Counted from the stretch's first letter, positions 10,076 through 22,071 are shown. The stretch is DNA of 44,716 nucleotides from Lingula anatina (GCF_001039355.2 NW_019775713.1:73146-117861), one strand, 5' to 3'. The notes: a model not told the origin generated them from the sequence alone. Made by a program: numbers and translations.

Positions 10076-11396
10076 AGTAACATGCCTCACAAAGAACCCC
10101 CATGTCAGTGTCTAGTCACAGTAACGATCGCTGTTACGCTTGACCTCTTCTGTCTGCTACCAGCGCACTCAAGTGGCAAGGCATTCCTTGGGTTAGGTTT
10201 TTAGAGTTCAATCTGGAATAACATTCCAGCCATCGGTCAAAATCTGTCCAATCTGTGGTAGGACATGTAGGCCATTGATTTGGCGAGTAATGGCCTACCC
10301 ACATATTGTCTATGTGGTTCAAATATGGCGATTTTGATTACATGTACCAAGGTAGCTGCTCATCCCCTTGGTTCTGTAAGTAACCTGCTATTAAAAGTGC
10401 TCTGTGTGTATCGGCAATTTCACTGTGCAACCTGAAATTGTTCCTAAGGTGCCCCCTATCAAATGATAGTCAAGTGGTTCCCAGATTAATCCTTTATTTG
10501 ATCTGGTTCAGGTTTTCGTGGATGACCATCATTGGTGTTTTGACACCAATGTGGTATCCACTCCAATTACTGACGCTGTTAATGACCTTAGTCAGTGGAC
10601 CACCAGGTAACTTTACATGTTGGAAAGGATAGGTGAACCATTGTCTAGTGTGGTATAAGCATGGTTATCCCTTTATTTACTTGTGCACATTGTGGAAAAG
10701 TGATTGTGATTTTGCTGGCAAACAAAGTAATATTACATGAAAATTGACAACAAACCTGTTTTGTACATTGTTGAATTATTATTATTATCTGCTTTATGGC
10801 AGTATATTTAACAGCTTTGCTGCCTTGTTTTCATAATGCTTGTCATTCAGTTAAGCAATGTTATACTTTCTCAAACAAAAATCAAATATCTCTTCTTTGA
10901 ACTTGGTTCTTGCTAATTAAACCTCTGCAGTTCATATATCCTATTTTAATGTTTGTCATATACGTACATTACACAACATATAATGCAACATACATACAAT
11001 GAATGGGTCAAAGTTATGAGGGATCGAAGAAAATCATTTTGGTAACTTTACCACTGCATAACACCAGATAGAACTTTGCCTCACATTGGTTTCTCTTGTT
11101 GTGTTAAAAGAATGAACATTTAAATAACAATAATTGCTGTTTTATAATGGAAAGACATTGGAAATTGTGATTTCAACTGTTGCTTACTTGATGACAGTTT
11201 AATTGATGTTGTATTATACATAGGGACCATTCAGAACGAGAAGAGCCCAGTGCTAGCCAGACCATGACCTAAATATGGCGGACCTACATGAAAGGAAGAC
11301 TGCTTCATCCTGTTATAGTCTCTCCACCTCTTAAATGCCTCCCCACACATCGTTTCAGCAGGGCCACAGTAATTTAATCTCGGTTCAATTCAACCA
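10076..11396. other. stretch without a supported gene
   Basis: Only one weak coding scrap (10470-10604) is seen. The remainder is AT-rich, with no repeat copy recognised. Confidence 0.45.
10470..10604 (+). pseudogene. possible reverse transcriptase scrap
   Basis: A frame bounded by stops at 10467 and 10605 reads NPLFDLVQVFVDDHHW followed by TDAVNDLSQWTTR. An F-V-D-D box followed about 20 residues later by a D-L-S-x-W helix matches the spacing of the active-site box and following helix in LINE reverse transcriptases. It is 45 codons long and isolated, so chance is possible. No flanking RT motifs were found in adjacent frames. Confidence 0.25.
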
Positions 11397-12009
11397 GTTG
11401 CAGTTGCTTTATGGGAATACATTGAGCATTGTGTCATCAACAATTGCATTTGCATTATGGGAAGACATTGAACATTGTGACATCAACAATTGCAACTGCA
11501 TTATGGGAATACATTGAGCATTGTGACATCAACATTGTGACATCAACAATTGTGGTTACATTATTGGAATACATTGAACATTGTGACATCAACAATTGTG
11601 GTTACATTATTGGAATACATTGAACATTGTGACATCAACAATTGATGTTGTGTTATTGGAATACTTGAACATTGTGACATCAACAATTGCAACTGCATTA
11701 TTGGAATTCATTGAACATTGTGACATCAACAATTGCACCTGCATTATTGGAATACATTGAGCATTGTGACATCAACATTGTGACATCAACAATTGTGGCT
11801 ACATTATTGGAATACATTGAACATTGTGACATCAACAATTGTGGTTACATTATTGGAATACATTGAACATTGTGACATCAACAATTGCAACTGCATTATG
11901 GGAATACATGAAGCATTTTAACATCAACAACCGCTGCTGATTTTTGGTAAGAGATTGAACATTGTGACATCAGCAAGTGGTGTTATAATGATATTATTGG
12001 GAATACATT
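11397..12009 (+). repeat. 46-bp minisatellite array with higher-order structure
   Basis: About a dozen units of the pattern ACATTGAACATTGTGACATC-AACAATTGTGGTTACATTAT-TGGAAT are arranged head to tail. Variants alternate between GTGGTTACATTAT and CAACTGCATTAT. A short double (CATTGTGACATCAACATTGTG) occurs at 11518 and 11761, showing a ~243-base higher-order copy. The last two units are degraded. The unit length is not a multiple of three, so the open frames across it are fortuitous. Confidence 0.9.
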
Positions 12010-12075
12010 GCTTTTTTCACTTGCTTATTATATTATTCAATCAGATGATTTCTTTGAATTTATTATTTTCTCTGT

Positions 12076-13690
12076 TTTATGTAGCCATTACCTGCATCTG
12101 TTGTTGTTGTCCCCAACATTTTTGTTGTCCCTGTGCACTTTCAGTGTCAACATTCGTGATATTCAGGCAGAATTCGAAAACCTGCATAATCCCACCAATT
12201 TTTCCCCCCACTTTTTTTCAGCATTTATGCAATACAGGCAAGGAAAACTGATAGGCCTTTTGTTTTCAAACTTACAGGAGTGACCAATGTTACCAGATTA
12301 CAGGTTGAATCTGAAAATCCAGTTATTCAAACTATTCTTCTGGAAGTTATGCTGACATATTTCTTTCAGTATTTTTTATGCTGTATGCAACACTGACAGC
12401 ACATTTCAAGGAAAACCAATAATATTGTCTTCAGGAGTGATCAATATTATTTTTATGCTTTTTTTGCATGTATTATAATTAGGCTGTACAGATAACACAT
12501 TTCAAACTTACAGGACTGATTAATAGTATTAATATACAGTCCAAGTCTAAAAATCAGCTTGATGGGACCATTTTTCCCAAATTTATGTGTTTTTTGTTTT
12601 ATTTCTCAGCATATACTCTAATTCTGGAACCGTAAATGTTAGAGACCTCTTGTTTTTTGCATTTTATAGAGCTTGCTTTTTTTTTTTTTTTTTAATTTTC
12701 TATATGATATACGAGTTGTGCTGTATCAAAAAGTACAATGTGGTGGTGAAAATAAAACGTGAAATACGGCAATATGCCACAAATTTTGAATGTCGGGAAA
12801 AGATAACATAAGGCTTAGTAAAGGACAGACAACTTTCAGTCAAAAATGACAGAATTTCATGAAATTCGAATGTCTGGAATTTCTGAGCACCTCCCATTTG
12901 ATGAATTATGACCAAAAAGATCTTTTGTTATTTTAATTAATATCTTCTTTACAAAATTCATGGCACATTACTGTAACTCCAAAATTAACAAAGATACACC
13001 ATTTTACACCTTTGTATCTCCAAAACTGCCAGAGATAGGCCCATAGTTACTATGGTCATTATGCTGTTAATTAAGCTTTATGTAATATTGCATCAAAATT
13101 GAAGAAATCTCTATTTTAGGCACTGCTTCAATAGTGACCATTTAAGGAAAACCATGTCACTAACCCTTCTCAATCTTACAGGATTAAAAACACAAGGCTT
13201 AGGGCATATTCCCATAGATTTTAGATCGATCTATCCCCATGGGGAGTCCCACTAGATTACTGTCAGATAATCCGGCTTGAATGTCCGTCCCGCCTACTAC
13301 AAGCTGTAAGGGGTAATTAATTTTTGTGCCTGCTTGCCTGACAGCTATTTAGCGTGAACCCCCAGGGAGTTAGGTCGATCTAGTTTGGATCAATCTAATC
13401 TCTGGGAATGGGGTCTTAAATACAGCTTTGGAAAACAAGTCTGATTGGTTGATTTTTCTGGAAGTAATACAGGTTTTTGTTTTCACATATTGATATTTTC
13501 AAGGTGTGACTTTGAACCTCCATGGGCTTGAAGACCTTTGCTAGTAACATTTTCTGAATATCCATGATTCTTTTATTTTATCATTAAAATTGCTGGTCAT
13601 TATGCTGTTAAGCTTTATGTAATATTGCATAAAAGTTGAAAAATAAAACTATTTTGGACACTGCTGCCTGGATGACCTTTAAGAGAAATA
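12076..13690 (+). repeat. modular repeat R, long copy (colinear, inverted relative to 34880-36490)
   Basis: It begins GTAGCCATTACCTGCATCTG and runs through several ~150-base modules (ACTTACAGGAGTGA, AAGTTATGCTG, GGAAAACC). It then continues through the longer inner part shared with the 35 kb copy (CATTATGCTGTTAA, TATGTAATATTGCAT, TTTTCAAGGTGTGACTT, TTTTCTGAATATCCATGAT). The hairpin cap is lost. A 214-base MITE sits inside. No coding capacity. Confidence 0.7.
13202..13415. mobile_element. Harbinger-type palindromic MITE, copy 2 (nested in R)
   Basis: The ends GGGCATATTCCCATAGATT and ...CTGGGAATGGGGTC are flanked by TTA at 13199-13201 and 13416-13418. It is nearly colinear with 6144-6358 across its full length. 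Its insertion into R copy 12076-13690 shows it is younger than that copy. Confidence 0.85.
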
Positions 13691-14556
13691 GAAATATTAC
13701 TTATTACCCTCTACCAGGGCCACAGATTGATTTTCCACTAGATATTAAGAGAGTCTCTAGTTAAATAGATGGCTAATCTCTGTACTGTCATCCTGTGCTG
13801 AAATCTCTTGAGGATGATTACATGGCGGGTAATTGTTTGCATAACAACGGTAAAGTCTTGAAAATTTCATCGCTTAATAATTAATTATTTTTTTAAATTG
13901 CATTAATCCGATGATTGTTTTCAAAATTACGCATCCCCAACTTCTGGGTGTGATGAAATTTTCAAAACCCCGACTTTCTAGCTTTTATTCTTATCGGCAT
14001 TTATCCTTGTTCCTCTGATATTGTGGGATATTTGCCTCTTCCAAGGACAATATCTGGTTGTAAATAATTGTTTTTTTAGTGCATCTTGATTTTGTTATGT
14101 TGACTTACCCAGAAAGAAGGTTGAGAATTGTCTTTACTCTCCAGATAGAGGAGAGGGATCAAGATAAGCCTAATTGCAATCTTACATTGCCTGGATGCAG
14201 CATATATCAAACATTATACATTTAAATAGTAACGTATAATGCATGCTAATTAAGCAGAAGTCATGGTAAATGAAAACAAACAACGTAATAAATTCAATAC
14301 ATAAGTTTTATTAAGCACATAACTTACTAACGCTGATATGTTCCTACGTTGGGTCAAGGCTTTCGTTGATTTTACATTAATTCAAACAGTGCATTAAGAG
14401 AGGAGACTGGACGAATTCCTACTCTCATAGAGATTAATACACTATTTAATAAAATTTTGCTCAAAATATTACATTGGCCTTAAAACGATTCATCAAAAGT
14501 TTACTTTCATTATGAGATGTCAAGTATCTGTCTCTCAGTAACTTTTATTTTCCTTA

Positions 14557-15245
14557 TGCCTCTATTTCACACAGACCACGAATCCCACGAATCGCCATGA
14601 ATTGACAAATTTCAGGATTCGTGGTTGAATTGTAATCAGTTCGTGAAGTTCTTAACAGATTCGTATATATTTGTAGTCAGTTCTTGCAATTCTTGACCAA
14701 CAGGAAAACATGGCAAAAACTTTGATGCCCCTATTTCACACAGACCACGAATCCCACGAATTGCCAGGATTGACAAATTTCAGGATTCGTGGTTGAATCG
14801 TAATCAGTTCATGAAGTCCTTAACTGATTCTTATATAATCGTAGTCAGTTCTTGCAATTCTTGATCAATCGGGAATTTGTGGCAAAATTTTTGAGCTGTT
14901 CAAAATTGAGGCCACGAACTCCCGATTCCAAAATAACGTAGTGAATTTCTGGACAATATTCGTGCAATTCCAGCCAAATCCCACGAATATTTGTAACACT
15001 ATCGAACCTGTATCATAACTGAATCGTAGAGCGTGTCAAATTAGACCAGAAAATTTACAAAATCTCACGATTCCAGCCAAATCCCATGAATATTCGTAAC
15101 ACTATCGTACCTGTATCATAACTGAATCGTAGAGCGTGTCGAATTAGACCAAAAAATTGGCAAAAACTCACGAATCCTCACAAATCCTGAAATTTGTCAA
15201 TTCCTGGCGATTTGTGGGATTCGTGGTCTGTGTGAAATAGGGGCA
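14557..15245. mobile_element. non-autonomous element with TTA target duplication (Harbinger-type)
   Basis: The left end TGCCTCTATTTCACACAGAC and right end GTCTGTGTGAAATAGGGGCA are inverted. TTA lies at 14554-14556 and 15246-15248. Deeper, the words ACCACGAATCCCACGAAT and TGACAAATTTCAGGATTCGT pair with the right side. The left end is duplicated: a second copy starts at 14726 without TTA, so a 169-base end duplication happened inside the element. The inner half has further direct repeats (TCGTAACACTATCG). No coding. Confidence 0.8.
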
Positions 15246-15267
15246 TTATGAAATTGGTGCTTCAGTC

Positions 15268-16950
15268 ACAGATCTCTGAAAGGATCCTCAGTATCAGCTC
15301 TCGTGTCAGAGAATCCCAAAAAGTCACCCTCCTCATCACTGGTAAACAAATCATCTGGGACATCATTGGTTGGAGAAGATCTCTCCCCCTTTAGCGCGCT
15401 CGTGATCCCAGTGGTTTGAAATGACTTGACGACCATTTCACGGCTAACTTTGCTTCATGTTGACACCACCCACACAACAACGTCCTCTTTACTGGCCGTT
15501 GGCAATTTATCAAACTTCCCCTTTGCTTCCATGGCTGCCCGTCGCATATGCTCCGTCCACACTTTTCTCAGGTGTACCTTGAATAGCTATTCAAGGACAC
15601 ATCTAGGGGCTGGGCCTTGGATGTACACACCCCAGGGATGACAGCCATGGTTGCATTGGCTTTGTGTGCCACCTTCCTCTCTGTTGTGTGTGCAGAAAAT
15701 GCATCAAGGATTAATAGGGTTGGTCGTCCATGTAGGGCCGCAGGATGTGTTTGAGCCACTTGATCATGAGGTCCTCGGTCATCCAACCCCTTGGGATTTA
15801 CTTCAACCATCCACCCTGGAGGACACTCCAGGGATAGCTGATGTGATCCTGAAAAATAGATAACATTAAATTTAATAACTGGTAAAATATGGTGGATATT
15901 GCTTTGCTTAGAAATATATTGTTAATAATTACTTTAACAGTGGTGTACAGTTTACTTTTGTACTAACTTGATTAGGTGGTACATTTTACAGAAACGCTAT
16001 TTATTCATAAATTTAAAAAAACTCTTAAATACAATACATTTGATACCGTTGAAAATTACCATTGATGGTAATTTAGCGCCGTCAGCAGCTACTGCCTGCA
16101 CTACAGTGAAGTGCCTCTTCTCGGCTCCAGTGGTTAAGATGCGGACATCTTTCATTCCTTTTTTGTGTATGGTCCTCTCGGGCACCAGATCAAAAGTCAT
16201 AGGAACCTCATCCATGTTGATAATAAATTGGGCGTCAAATTCATTCTTCTTCGTTCATCTCCCCAAGATGAGAGTAGAACACCTCCAGTCTGTCCTCAAG
16301 GTCGCTGGGTAAACACTGGCTCTCGGTGGTCCTGGAGATTAAACGTTGTCTTTTTAAGAAGTTTGTAGCCCACCCCTTGGAAGCATTGAAGTCAACTTCT
16401 AATGTTTCTGCCAATGAGAAAGCATGAGCACATGCTCTACTGTCACTGGCAATTGGAGGTCTCTCTGCTCCAAGACCCAACTTAAAATGTCCTCCTCGGT
16501 GCTATTTCCAAGAAGGTCGACATGCTCTCCCGCTGCCTTCCTTCCTGCCTGCATCATTTCTCGGGACCTCAAGGGCTAGTTCTTTCTTCCACTTGCTGAC
16601 AGTTGTGCGTGGGATGCTTAGGGATTTTGCTATGGATGTTATTCCATGTAAGGATGCTAGGTCTACCACTTCTTTTTTCTCTGCCAAGGAATATGATTTA
16701 TATTTCCCCCGTTTAGCAGGTATGGTGTTGGTGTCAAGTTCAAGATCATCTCGTCTCCGCTTAAGAACGATACGCTCCCCAGAGAGCAAGAGTGAGCCAT
16801 CTGTTTTGTAGCAGTCTTCTTCGGCCTACCAACGAGACGTTTGGCAGGTGCTCTTGGAAGCAGCTCCTCCAGCCAACACCGCAGCACGGTGTGTTTGATG
16901 ACGGTAGTCTTAGAGAAAAAATCTTTAATGTTGTGCTGCATAGTGACAGT
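15268..16950 (-). pseudogene. pogo/Tigger (CENP-B/Jerky-like) transposase, frameshifted
   Basis: Pogo-type transposases bind the element ends and move it through a DDE/D nuclease domain. In order on the - strand: an AT-hook-like KRLVGRPKK (about 16842-16816); a psq-type helix-turn-helix with YSLAEKKEVVDLA and TTVSKWKKELA (16700-16560); a CENP-B-type second HTH with FNASKGWATNFLKRQRLI (about 16400-16340); the first acid in INMDEVPMTFD (about 16220); a later LLILDAFSAH with the second acid near 15704; QPLDVSLN with the third near 15602 (33 residues between); and a C-terminal VVKSFQTTGITSALKG tail near 15420-15370. At least four frame changes and some stops break it. An AT-rich block at 15863-16046 between the first acid and the rest has GT..AG borders (TTTTTCAG at its end) and may be an intron. 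Confidence 0.85.
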
Positions 16951-17016
16951 GTCTTATGCATCTCCAAATTTTACCACCTTCTTATATACCCACATGCAAA
17001 TGACACGTGGCAGCCA

Positions 17017-17475
17017 GCTTAATCTGAGGTGTAAGAAACAAACCGTATTGATGTTTTCATCAAAAGTTTTAATCGCAACACTGATCAATTAAGCACTGTT
17101 ATGAGCCGCGTCAGTGATTACTCTGTAACATGGATAACATTACAGGTAAGACATGCCACGACCAGCTTAATCTGCTGTGTAATAAACAAGCCGCATTGAA
17201 GATTTTTATCGAACATTTTAATCATGATGCTCATCAAGCAAATGTGCTTTGCCATGTCAGCTGTTAGTGTTCAGGCCCATAGCCAGGGGGGGGGTTCGGG
17301 GGGTTCGAAAGAACCGCCCCTTTGGCTGGGAAAAGGTCCACTCTGGGTAAAATTTGATCTTGGTACATGAAGTTTTTTATGGGAAAAGGTCCACTTTTTC
17401 AGAAAAAAAACTCCCCTTTTGAAATTGCTGGCTACGGGCCTGGTGTTGATAGCATCACAGGTAAGTTACCGCAAA
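17017..17475 (+). repeat. diverged tandem duplication split by a MITE
   Basis: CCAGCTTAATCTGAGGTGTAAGAAACAA (from 17017) recurs as a variant at 17163. Both units continue through CATTGA/TTGATG...TTTTAATC.. and end in GGATAACATTACAGGTAAG or ATAGCATCACAGGTAAG. The second unit is interrupted by the MITE at 17272-17442. Unit length without the insert is about 145 bases. Confidence 0.6.
17272..17442 (+). mobile_element. CAG..CTG MITE with 5-bp target duplication, family E copy 1
   Basis: The termini CAGGCCCATAGCCAG and CTGGCTACGGGCCTG are inverted. GTGTT flanks both sides (17267-17271 and 17443-17447). The body contains CCGCCCCTTTGGCTGGGAAA and two GGGAAAAGGTCCACT words. A second copy is at 38433-38600 in the opposite orientation. 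Five-base targets with CAG ends suggest hAT5-like mobilisation, which is a tentative assignment. Confidence 0.85.
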
Positions 17476-18249
17476 TGAGCTAGGTAATCGTAACAGCTTA
17501 ATGGACATGAATAGATGCTACGGATGCATTTCCCTTCTAGATAATTAGAAGTTGACTTTTCATTGTATCTTCCTCATTTAGCACAACCATTGATAACATT
17601 GAAAGTGTCACTACTGACAAAGAGTCATGGTACATGACTTCTATTTACCATTTTCAAGACGCACCTGGTGTAACCCTGTGTATGTGCTAGGTAATAATAG
17701 GCCTAATGCCACAAAAGACAAATATATTGTTCTTATCTCTTACTGAAAGTGTTATTGTCAATGTTATCCTGAGCGTCTTGAATGAACTGACACATGCGTA
17801 TTACCTTCATGGACAACACGGCCATGTTGGGTGACGAACTTTTCAAAATTAACGTGAGGGGCCATTTTCACATACGACGAAATTTTTAAAGGCAAAAAAA
17901 TTACGTCAGCGGAAAATCGTAGTCCGACGAAATTTTCAAGAACGACAACATTTTCAAGACTTTACCGTACTCAAGTCCCTGCCAAGTCCCCTTGACAGTA
18001 ATCAAGACAGTTAACTGCTCATCTGTGACAATAAAAACAGCCCCTTAGCAGACAGACAACACAAGGCAGGTTGCATAACAAGTGGTAATCACATTGATGT
18101 GAAGCCCAGCTCTCACTGAGCTCCTGCAGAGCAGGTACAATGCTATCTGCGTGCGTGCATATTTAATTGCTCCCATCTGGCCAAAAGTTAAAGGGTCACC
18201 TCAGCAAAAATGTCCACAAAATAATAACTGCGGCCCTGGTAGAGGATAG

Positions 18250-19557
18250 ATACTTATGATTCTCAAACTGTCTGAAAAGATTCATTGGACTGAAGCGCAG
18301 CTTGTGTTGGAAAATCAGTTTGATTGTTTTCTGTTTCGGAAGCAATGTAGTTCTTTATGAATTTTTTATTTCTTACACAGTCCTTGGTAATATATGGATA
18401 CAATGGATGGTCAGTCTGTAATTGTCCCTTGTGTAATCACTAGCATTCAGAAAGATTAGGTCACTTGCCTAATTAAGTTTCAAGATGCCATGAAATGAGA
18501 TAACATAAAACACACTTGTTGAGATTTCCATAGGTTTAGCTCTCTGCCAGATACAGTTTGTAAAAGCCTAAATTAACAGTGTCACATAATTAGGAATCAG
18601 TGATAATTATATGCAGGTAAATGTTGTTTAATATTGCATAAGTGCTATAGATAAATAACAGTGCCTGATTATCCTCAAACTCATTGGGGTTATTTATATC
18701 ATGTTAATACAGCTAGATTAAAAGTTTGAATAGCAGCCTTATTGGAATATTTTTTATGTTTTCTGTTTTTATTTTTTTCAAACGCTGGCATGTCAAGGTG
18801 TGACTTCTTACTCCCATCCACCTGAAGCTATGTACATTTTCTGTATTTCCACACAGGCAATTGTATTGGTGTTTATGTCTTTAAACATTATGTAATATTA
18901 TTTTATGCACTGTCATCATTTTTCACATATTTGGATTTTCATTATGTGAATTTGAACTCTCATGTTCTTTAAACTCTAATTTTATTGACCATATTACCTT
19001 TAGTGCATGATTAAAATTCAGTGTTTATTGGCTGTGCTGTTATTTCAAAATTATTTATTTTTGCATTAAAATTGACAAAATGACCTATTTTCTGCTTTTT
19101 GCCTGTACATTTGACAGCTTTGTTGCCTTGTTTTTGTCTTGCTTTCCATATGAATGCACTTACTCCAGCTGGTGGTACAATATCCGTAGTCAGTATCATC
19201 TCTCTGATCCTCTAGTAGGGTACTTGACTTTTGCTTAAAATGCTTTGCCCTTTTGTATGTACTGTATTTGGTGGAAATAAGTTATTTTGCAAGGCTGGGA
19301 AATTTACTAGCATGGCCTCTGAAGTTGACTTATGAGAATATATGTTAGAGAAAAATGAAAGCTCATTGATATATTCTGATCAAGTAAAACATGTTAATTC
19401 ACGGGTTAAGTCTGGTGGGGTAAAGGGAACACAATATCCCACAGGTCCTGGGGTCTGATGGCTTAAAGTTTAAAATGAGTGATTATTGGAAGATGGACAG
19501 CAAAAACATTTTCATTATTAATTTACTCATAAGATTTCAGAAATAAAACAGTCGCAC
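18250..19557. other. AT-rich stretch with weak R-like words
   Basis: CAAGGTGTGACTTCTTACTCC near 18796 and ACATTATGTAATATTATTTT near 18889 resemble the inner part of repeat R, so a very old R copy may lie at about 18750-18960. No coding or RNA gene is seen. Confidence 0.35.
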
Positions 19558-19576
19558 ACAAACACACACACTCAGT

Positions 19577-19608
<32 letters not shown>

Positions 19609-20120
19609 NNNNNNNNNNNNNNNNNNNNNNNNNNNNNNNNNNNNNNNNNNNNNNNNNNNNNNNNNNNNNNNNNNNNNNNNNNNNNNNNNNNNNNNNNNNN
19701 NNNNNNNNNNNNNNNNNNNNNNNNNNNNNNNNNNNNNNNNNNNNNNNNNNNNNNNNNNNNNNNNNNNNNNNNNNNNNNNNNNNNNNNNNNNNNNNNNNNN
19801 NNNNNNNNNNNNNNNNNNNNNNNNNNNNNNNNNNNNNNNNNNNNNNNNNNNNNNNNNNNNNNNNNNNNNNNNNNNNNNNNNNNNNNNNNNNNNNNNNNNN
19901 NNNNNNNNNNNNNNNNNNNNNNNNNNNNNNNNNNNNNNNNNNNNNNNNNNNNNNNNNNNNNNNNNNNNNNNNNNNNNNNNNNNNNNNNNNNNNNNNNNNN
20001 NNNNNNNNNNNNNNNNNNNTACATACACACACATGTATACACACGTACACATACACATGTACACACACACACACACACACATATACTGTACACACACACA
20101 TGTACACACACACACTTACG
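19558..20120. repeat. (CA)n microsatellite with a 411-base N gap (19609-20019)
   Basis: CA runs flank both sides of the gap, with TACACA/CATGTA variants on the right. The gap is sized and sits in the repeat, so it reflects sequencing failure. Frames crossing it are artefacts. Confidence 0.95.
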
Positions 20121-21138
20121 TACACCATTGCTACATTCTAACAGATACCTTAGCTTTGTAAATTCTTATGATATATAAGTTCCCTTTCTTTTAATTTTTA
20201 TGAAAATTGGCTAAATGTATGATTTTAATGTAGTCATTTATATATTTTCAGGCTGCAATGTTTCATAAGTCCATAATTAAGAAGACATTCCCTCTGATTG
20301 GCCAGTGGTAGCCATGAAGGCTTCTTAATAGCAAAGATAAGGAAACCATGTGATTAACAGAAAAAATGGAAGCTAGTGGCATATACATAATTGCATAATG
20401 TTACTGTAAGACAACTCCTCACTGTCAGCTAAACATTTTTAAATATTAGTATATAGAAATGAAATCTATTCTTTCAGAAAAATTGTGAAATAGTTATTCC
20501 ATTTATTGACTGAGCCAGTTGATAATGATTTATTTTGTAAAAATGTATATTAAATAAATTGTTGGATAATTTTCCCAAATTCATGACTTATTTAAATGAA
20601 AACAATTATTAATTTCAAAAATTGGTATAAAATCTGTAGGTATCATTATGTGGATATAAAGAAGGGTTGTGTGGTGATCCTCTTTAATACAGAGTTTAAA
20701 GACCTAGATGATGTCAACACTGGATAGGTGTTTATGCAGGTGAGTCAAGAGTTTGCAAAAACAGTAAGCATTGCCCTCTTTTTTATCACTTTGAAATTAG
20801 TTTAGATGAATTCCTGCTTTAAAATGGCAACTCCATTGCACATCTTAAATTGTTTTATATTTATAGAAAAGATCCAAAGAACAGCTTAACTTCTGAGTTA
20901 TTACCATAATTGATTCCATTATTTCTAAATGATATACAATTATATTTAGTTCATAACACATCTATGCCTTTTTTATTGTAAATATACAAAAACTAGCGCT
21001 TAGTCTAATAACTTCATTTTTAATATTTATTCACTTAAACCTCTCTCCATAGAGCACTCAAACATTTTTATTGTCATGGTCATATTGTCAAGGTACCCCA
21101 GATAGGTACATGTACTGGTACAGGCATGTCATGTCCTA
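20121..21138. other. gene-free AT-rich stretch
   Basis: Nothing beyond AT-rich sequence was recognised here. Confidence 0.5.
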
Positions 21139-21375
21139 GGGAACATTCCCAGACCCTATCATTCTAACTGTGGATCTCCAAGGGGATTCTCACTAAATTG
21201 CAATCAACTTCAGCAGCTTAGATGTCTGTCATGCCTACTGGACATGTTAGGGGGTAATTATCATTTAACAGCTTCAGTAGGCATCCCAGACATCTAAGCC
21301 GCTTAAGCTGAAAGCAATTGAGCAAGAAACCCATTGGAGATCATGTTAGATCAATCTAGGTATGGGAACCCAGTC
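21139..21375. mobile_element. Harbinger-type palindromic MITE, diverged copy 3
   Basis: The ends GGGAACATTCCCAGA and TATGGGAACCCAGTC keep the layout of the copies at 6144 and 13202, including TCTCACTAAATT, the GCCTACTG-type centre and GGGGGTAATTA. The flanks are CTA (21136-21138) and TTA (21376-21378), one base apart. It is more diverged and 237 bases long. Fragments with the same words lie near 22430-22510. Confidence 0.65.
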
Positions 21376-22070
21376 TTAATATTTGCTATGGCTAAAGGTT
21401 GATGTACTAATAGATAACATTTTCTACTATAACGTGAATTAATATTATGTGAATCAATATTATATAAACTATTTGGACAGACCATACCTGTTGAGGTGAA
21501 AATATCTGATTTTTTAAAAGAATTTTACAACTCATGTGTCACCTCTCTTGTCTATAGATGCCATTGAATCTGCTTCATACAGCGTAGAAGATATTTGTTA
21601 GACAGGCACTGTATTTGTGTCTATATGTATTCTGATCTCTATGGGCTCATTCTCACAGACACCATAGGTCAACTTAGAGTGATCCAACTCTGTGCTTGGA
21701 CTCTCGCCAAGTGCAATCAGCTTAATTGAATGACACGCCTCATTGAATAGAATACAAAATAGCTGCTGATTATGCAAGTATGTTGGAAACAAGAGGAGGC
21801 ATGTCATTCACTTATGCTGTTTGCACTCAGAAAGTCCCTGCAAATCTACGATCGAGGCAGATTTGTTGTTTAGTTGTTTTTTCACTTCAGAATTTTTGCA
21901 CAATTCTTCTGGAAGAAGTTAGCAAGGACCAGAACTTGTGGGTGGTTACTGAGACTCTGGATACCATCGTTGATCATCTGTACCTGTGGTCATGGATATC
22001 AGGGTAACAGACATACTCCAGACCATATGGTACCACAGCTGACAGCTGAGAAAAAACTGCTCCCTGTGGT

Positions 22071-22071
22071 T

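Larger units (their letters stand above)
13709..18246 (-). mobile_element. pogo/Tigger-like DNA transposon, ~4.5 kb, degraded, with nested insertions
   Basis: The outer ends are inverted: CCTCTACCAGGGCCACAG at 13708-13725 and CTGCGGCCCTGGTAGAGG ending near 18245, each bordered by TA (13705-13706 and 18247-18248). An inner inverted pair, ACGGTAAAGTCTTGAAAAT near 13850 and its complement ending near 17966, is also present. A CENP-B/pogo transposase remnant lies between (16950-15268, - strand). Two younger MITEs (14557-15245, 17272-17442) have inserted. TA targets and this transposase type agree. That the outer ends belong to the same element as the transposase is inference. Confidence 0.55.

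Noticed and set aside
11335-11623. Open frames across the minisatellite
   Set aside because: The 46-base unit is not a multiple of three; the open frames are by-products of the repeat.
19523-20128. Long minus-strand frames of about 180-200 codons
   Set aside because: They run through 411 Ns and CA repeats; the codons are Val-Cys runs from the microsatellite.
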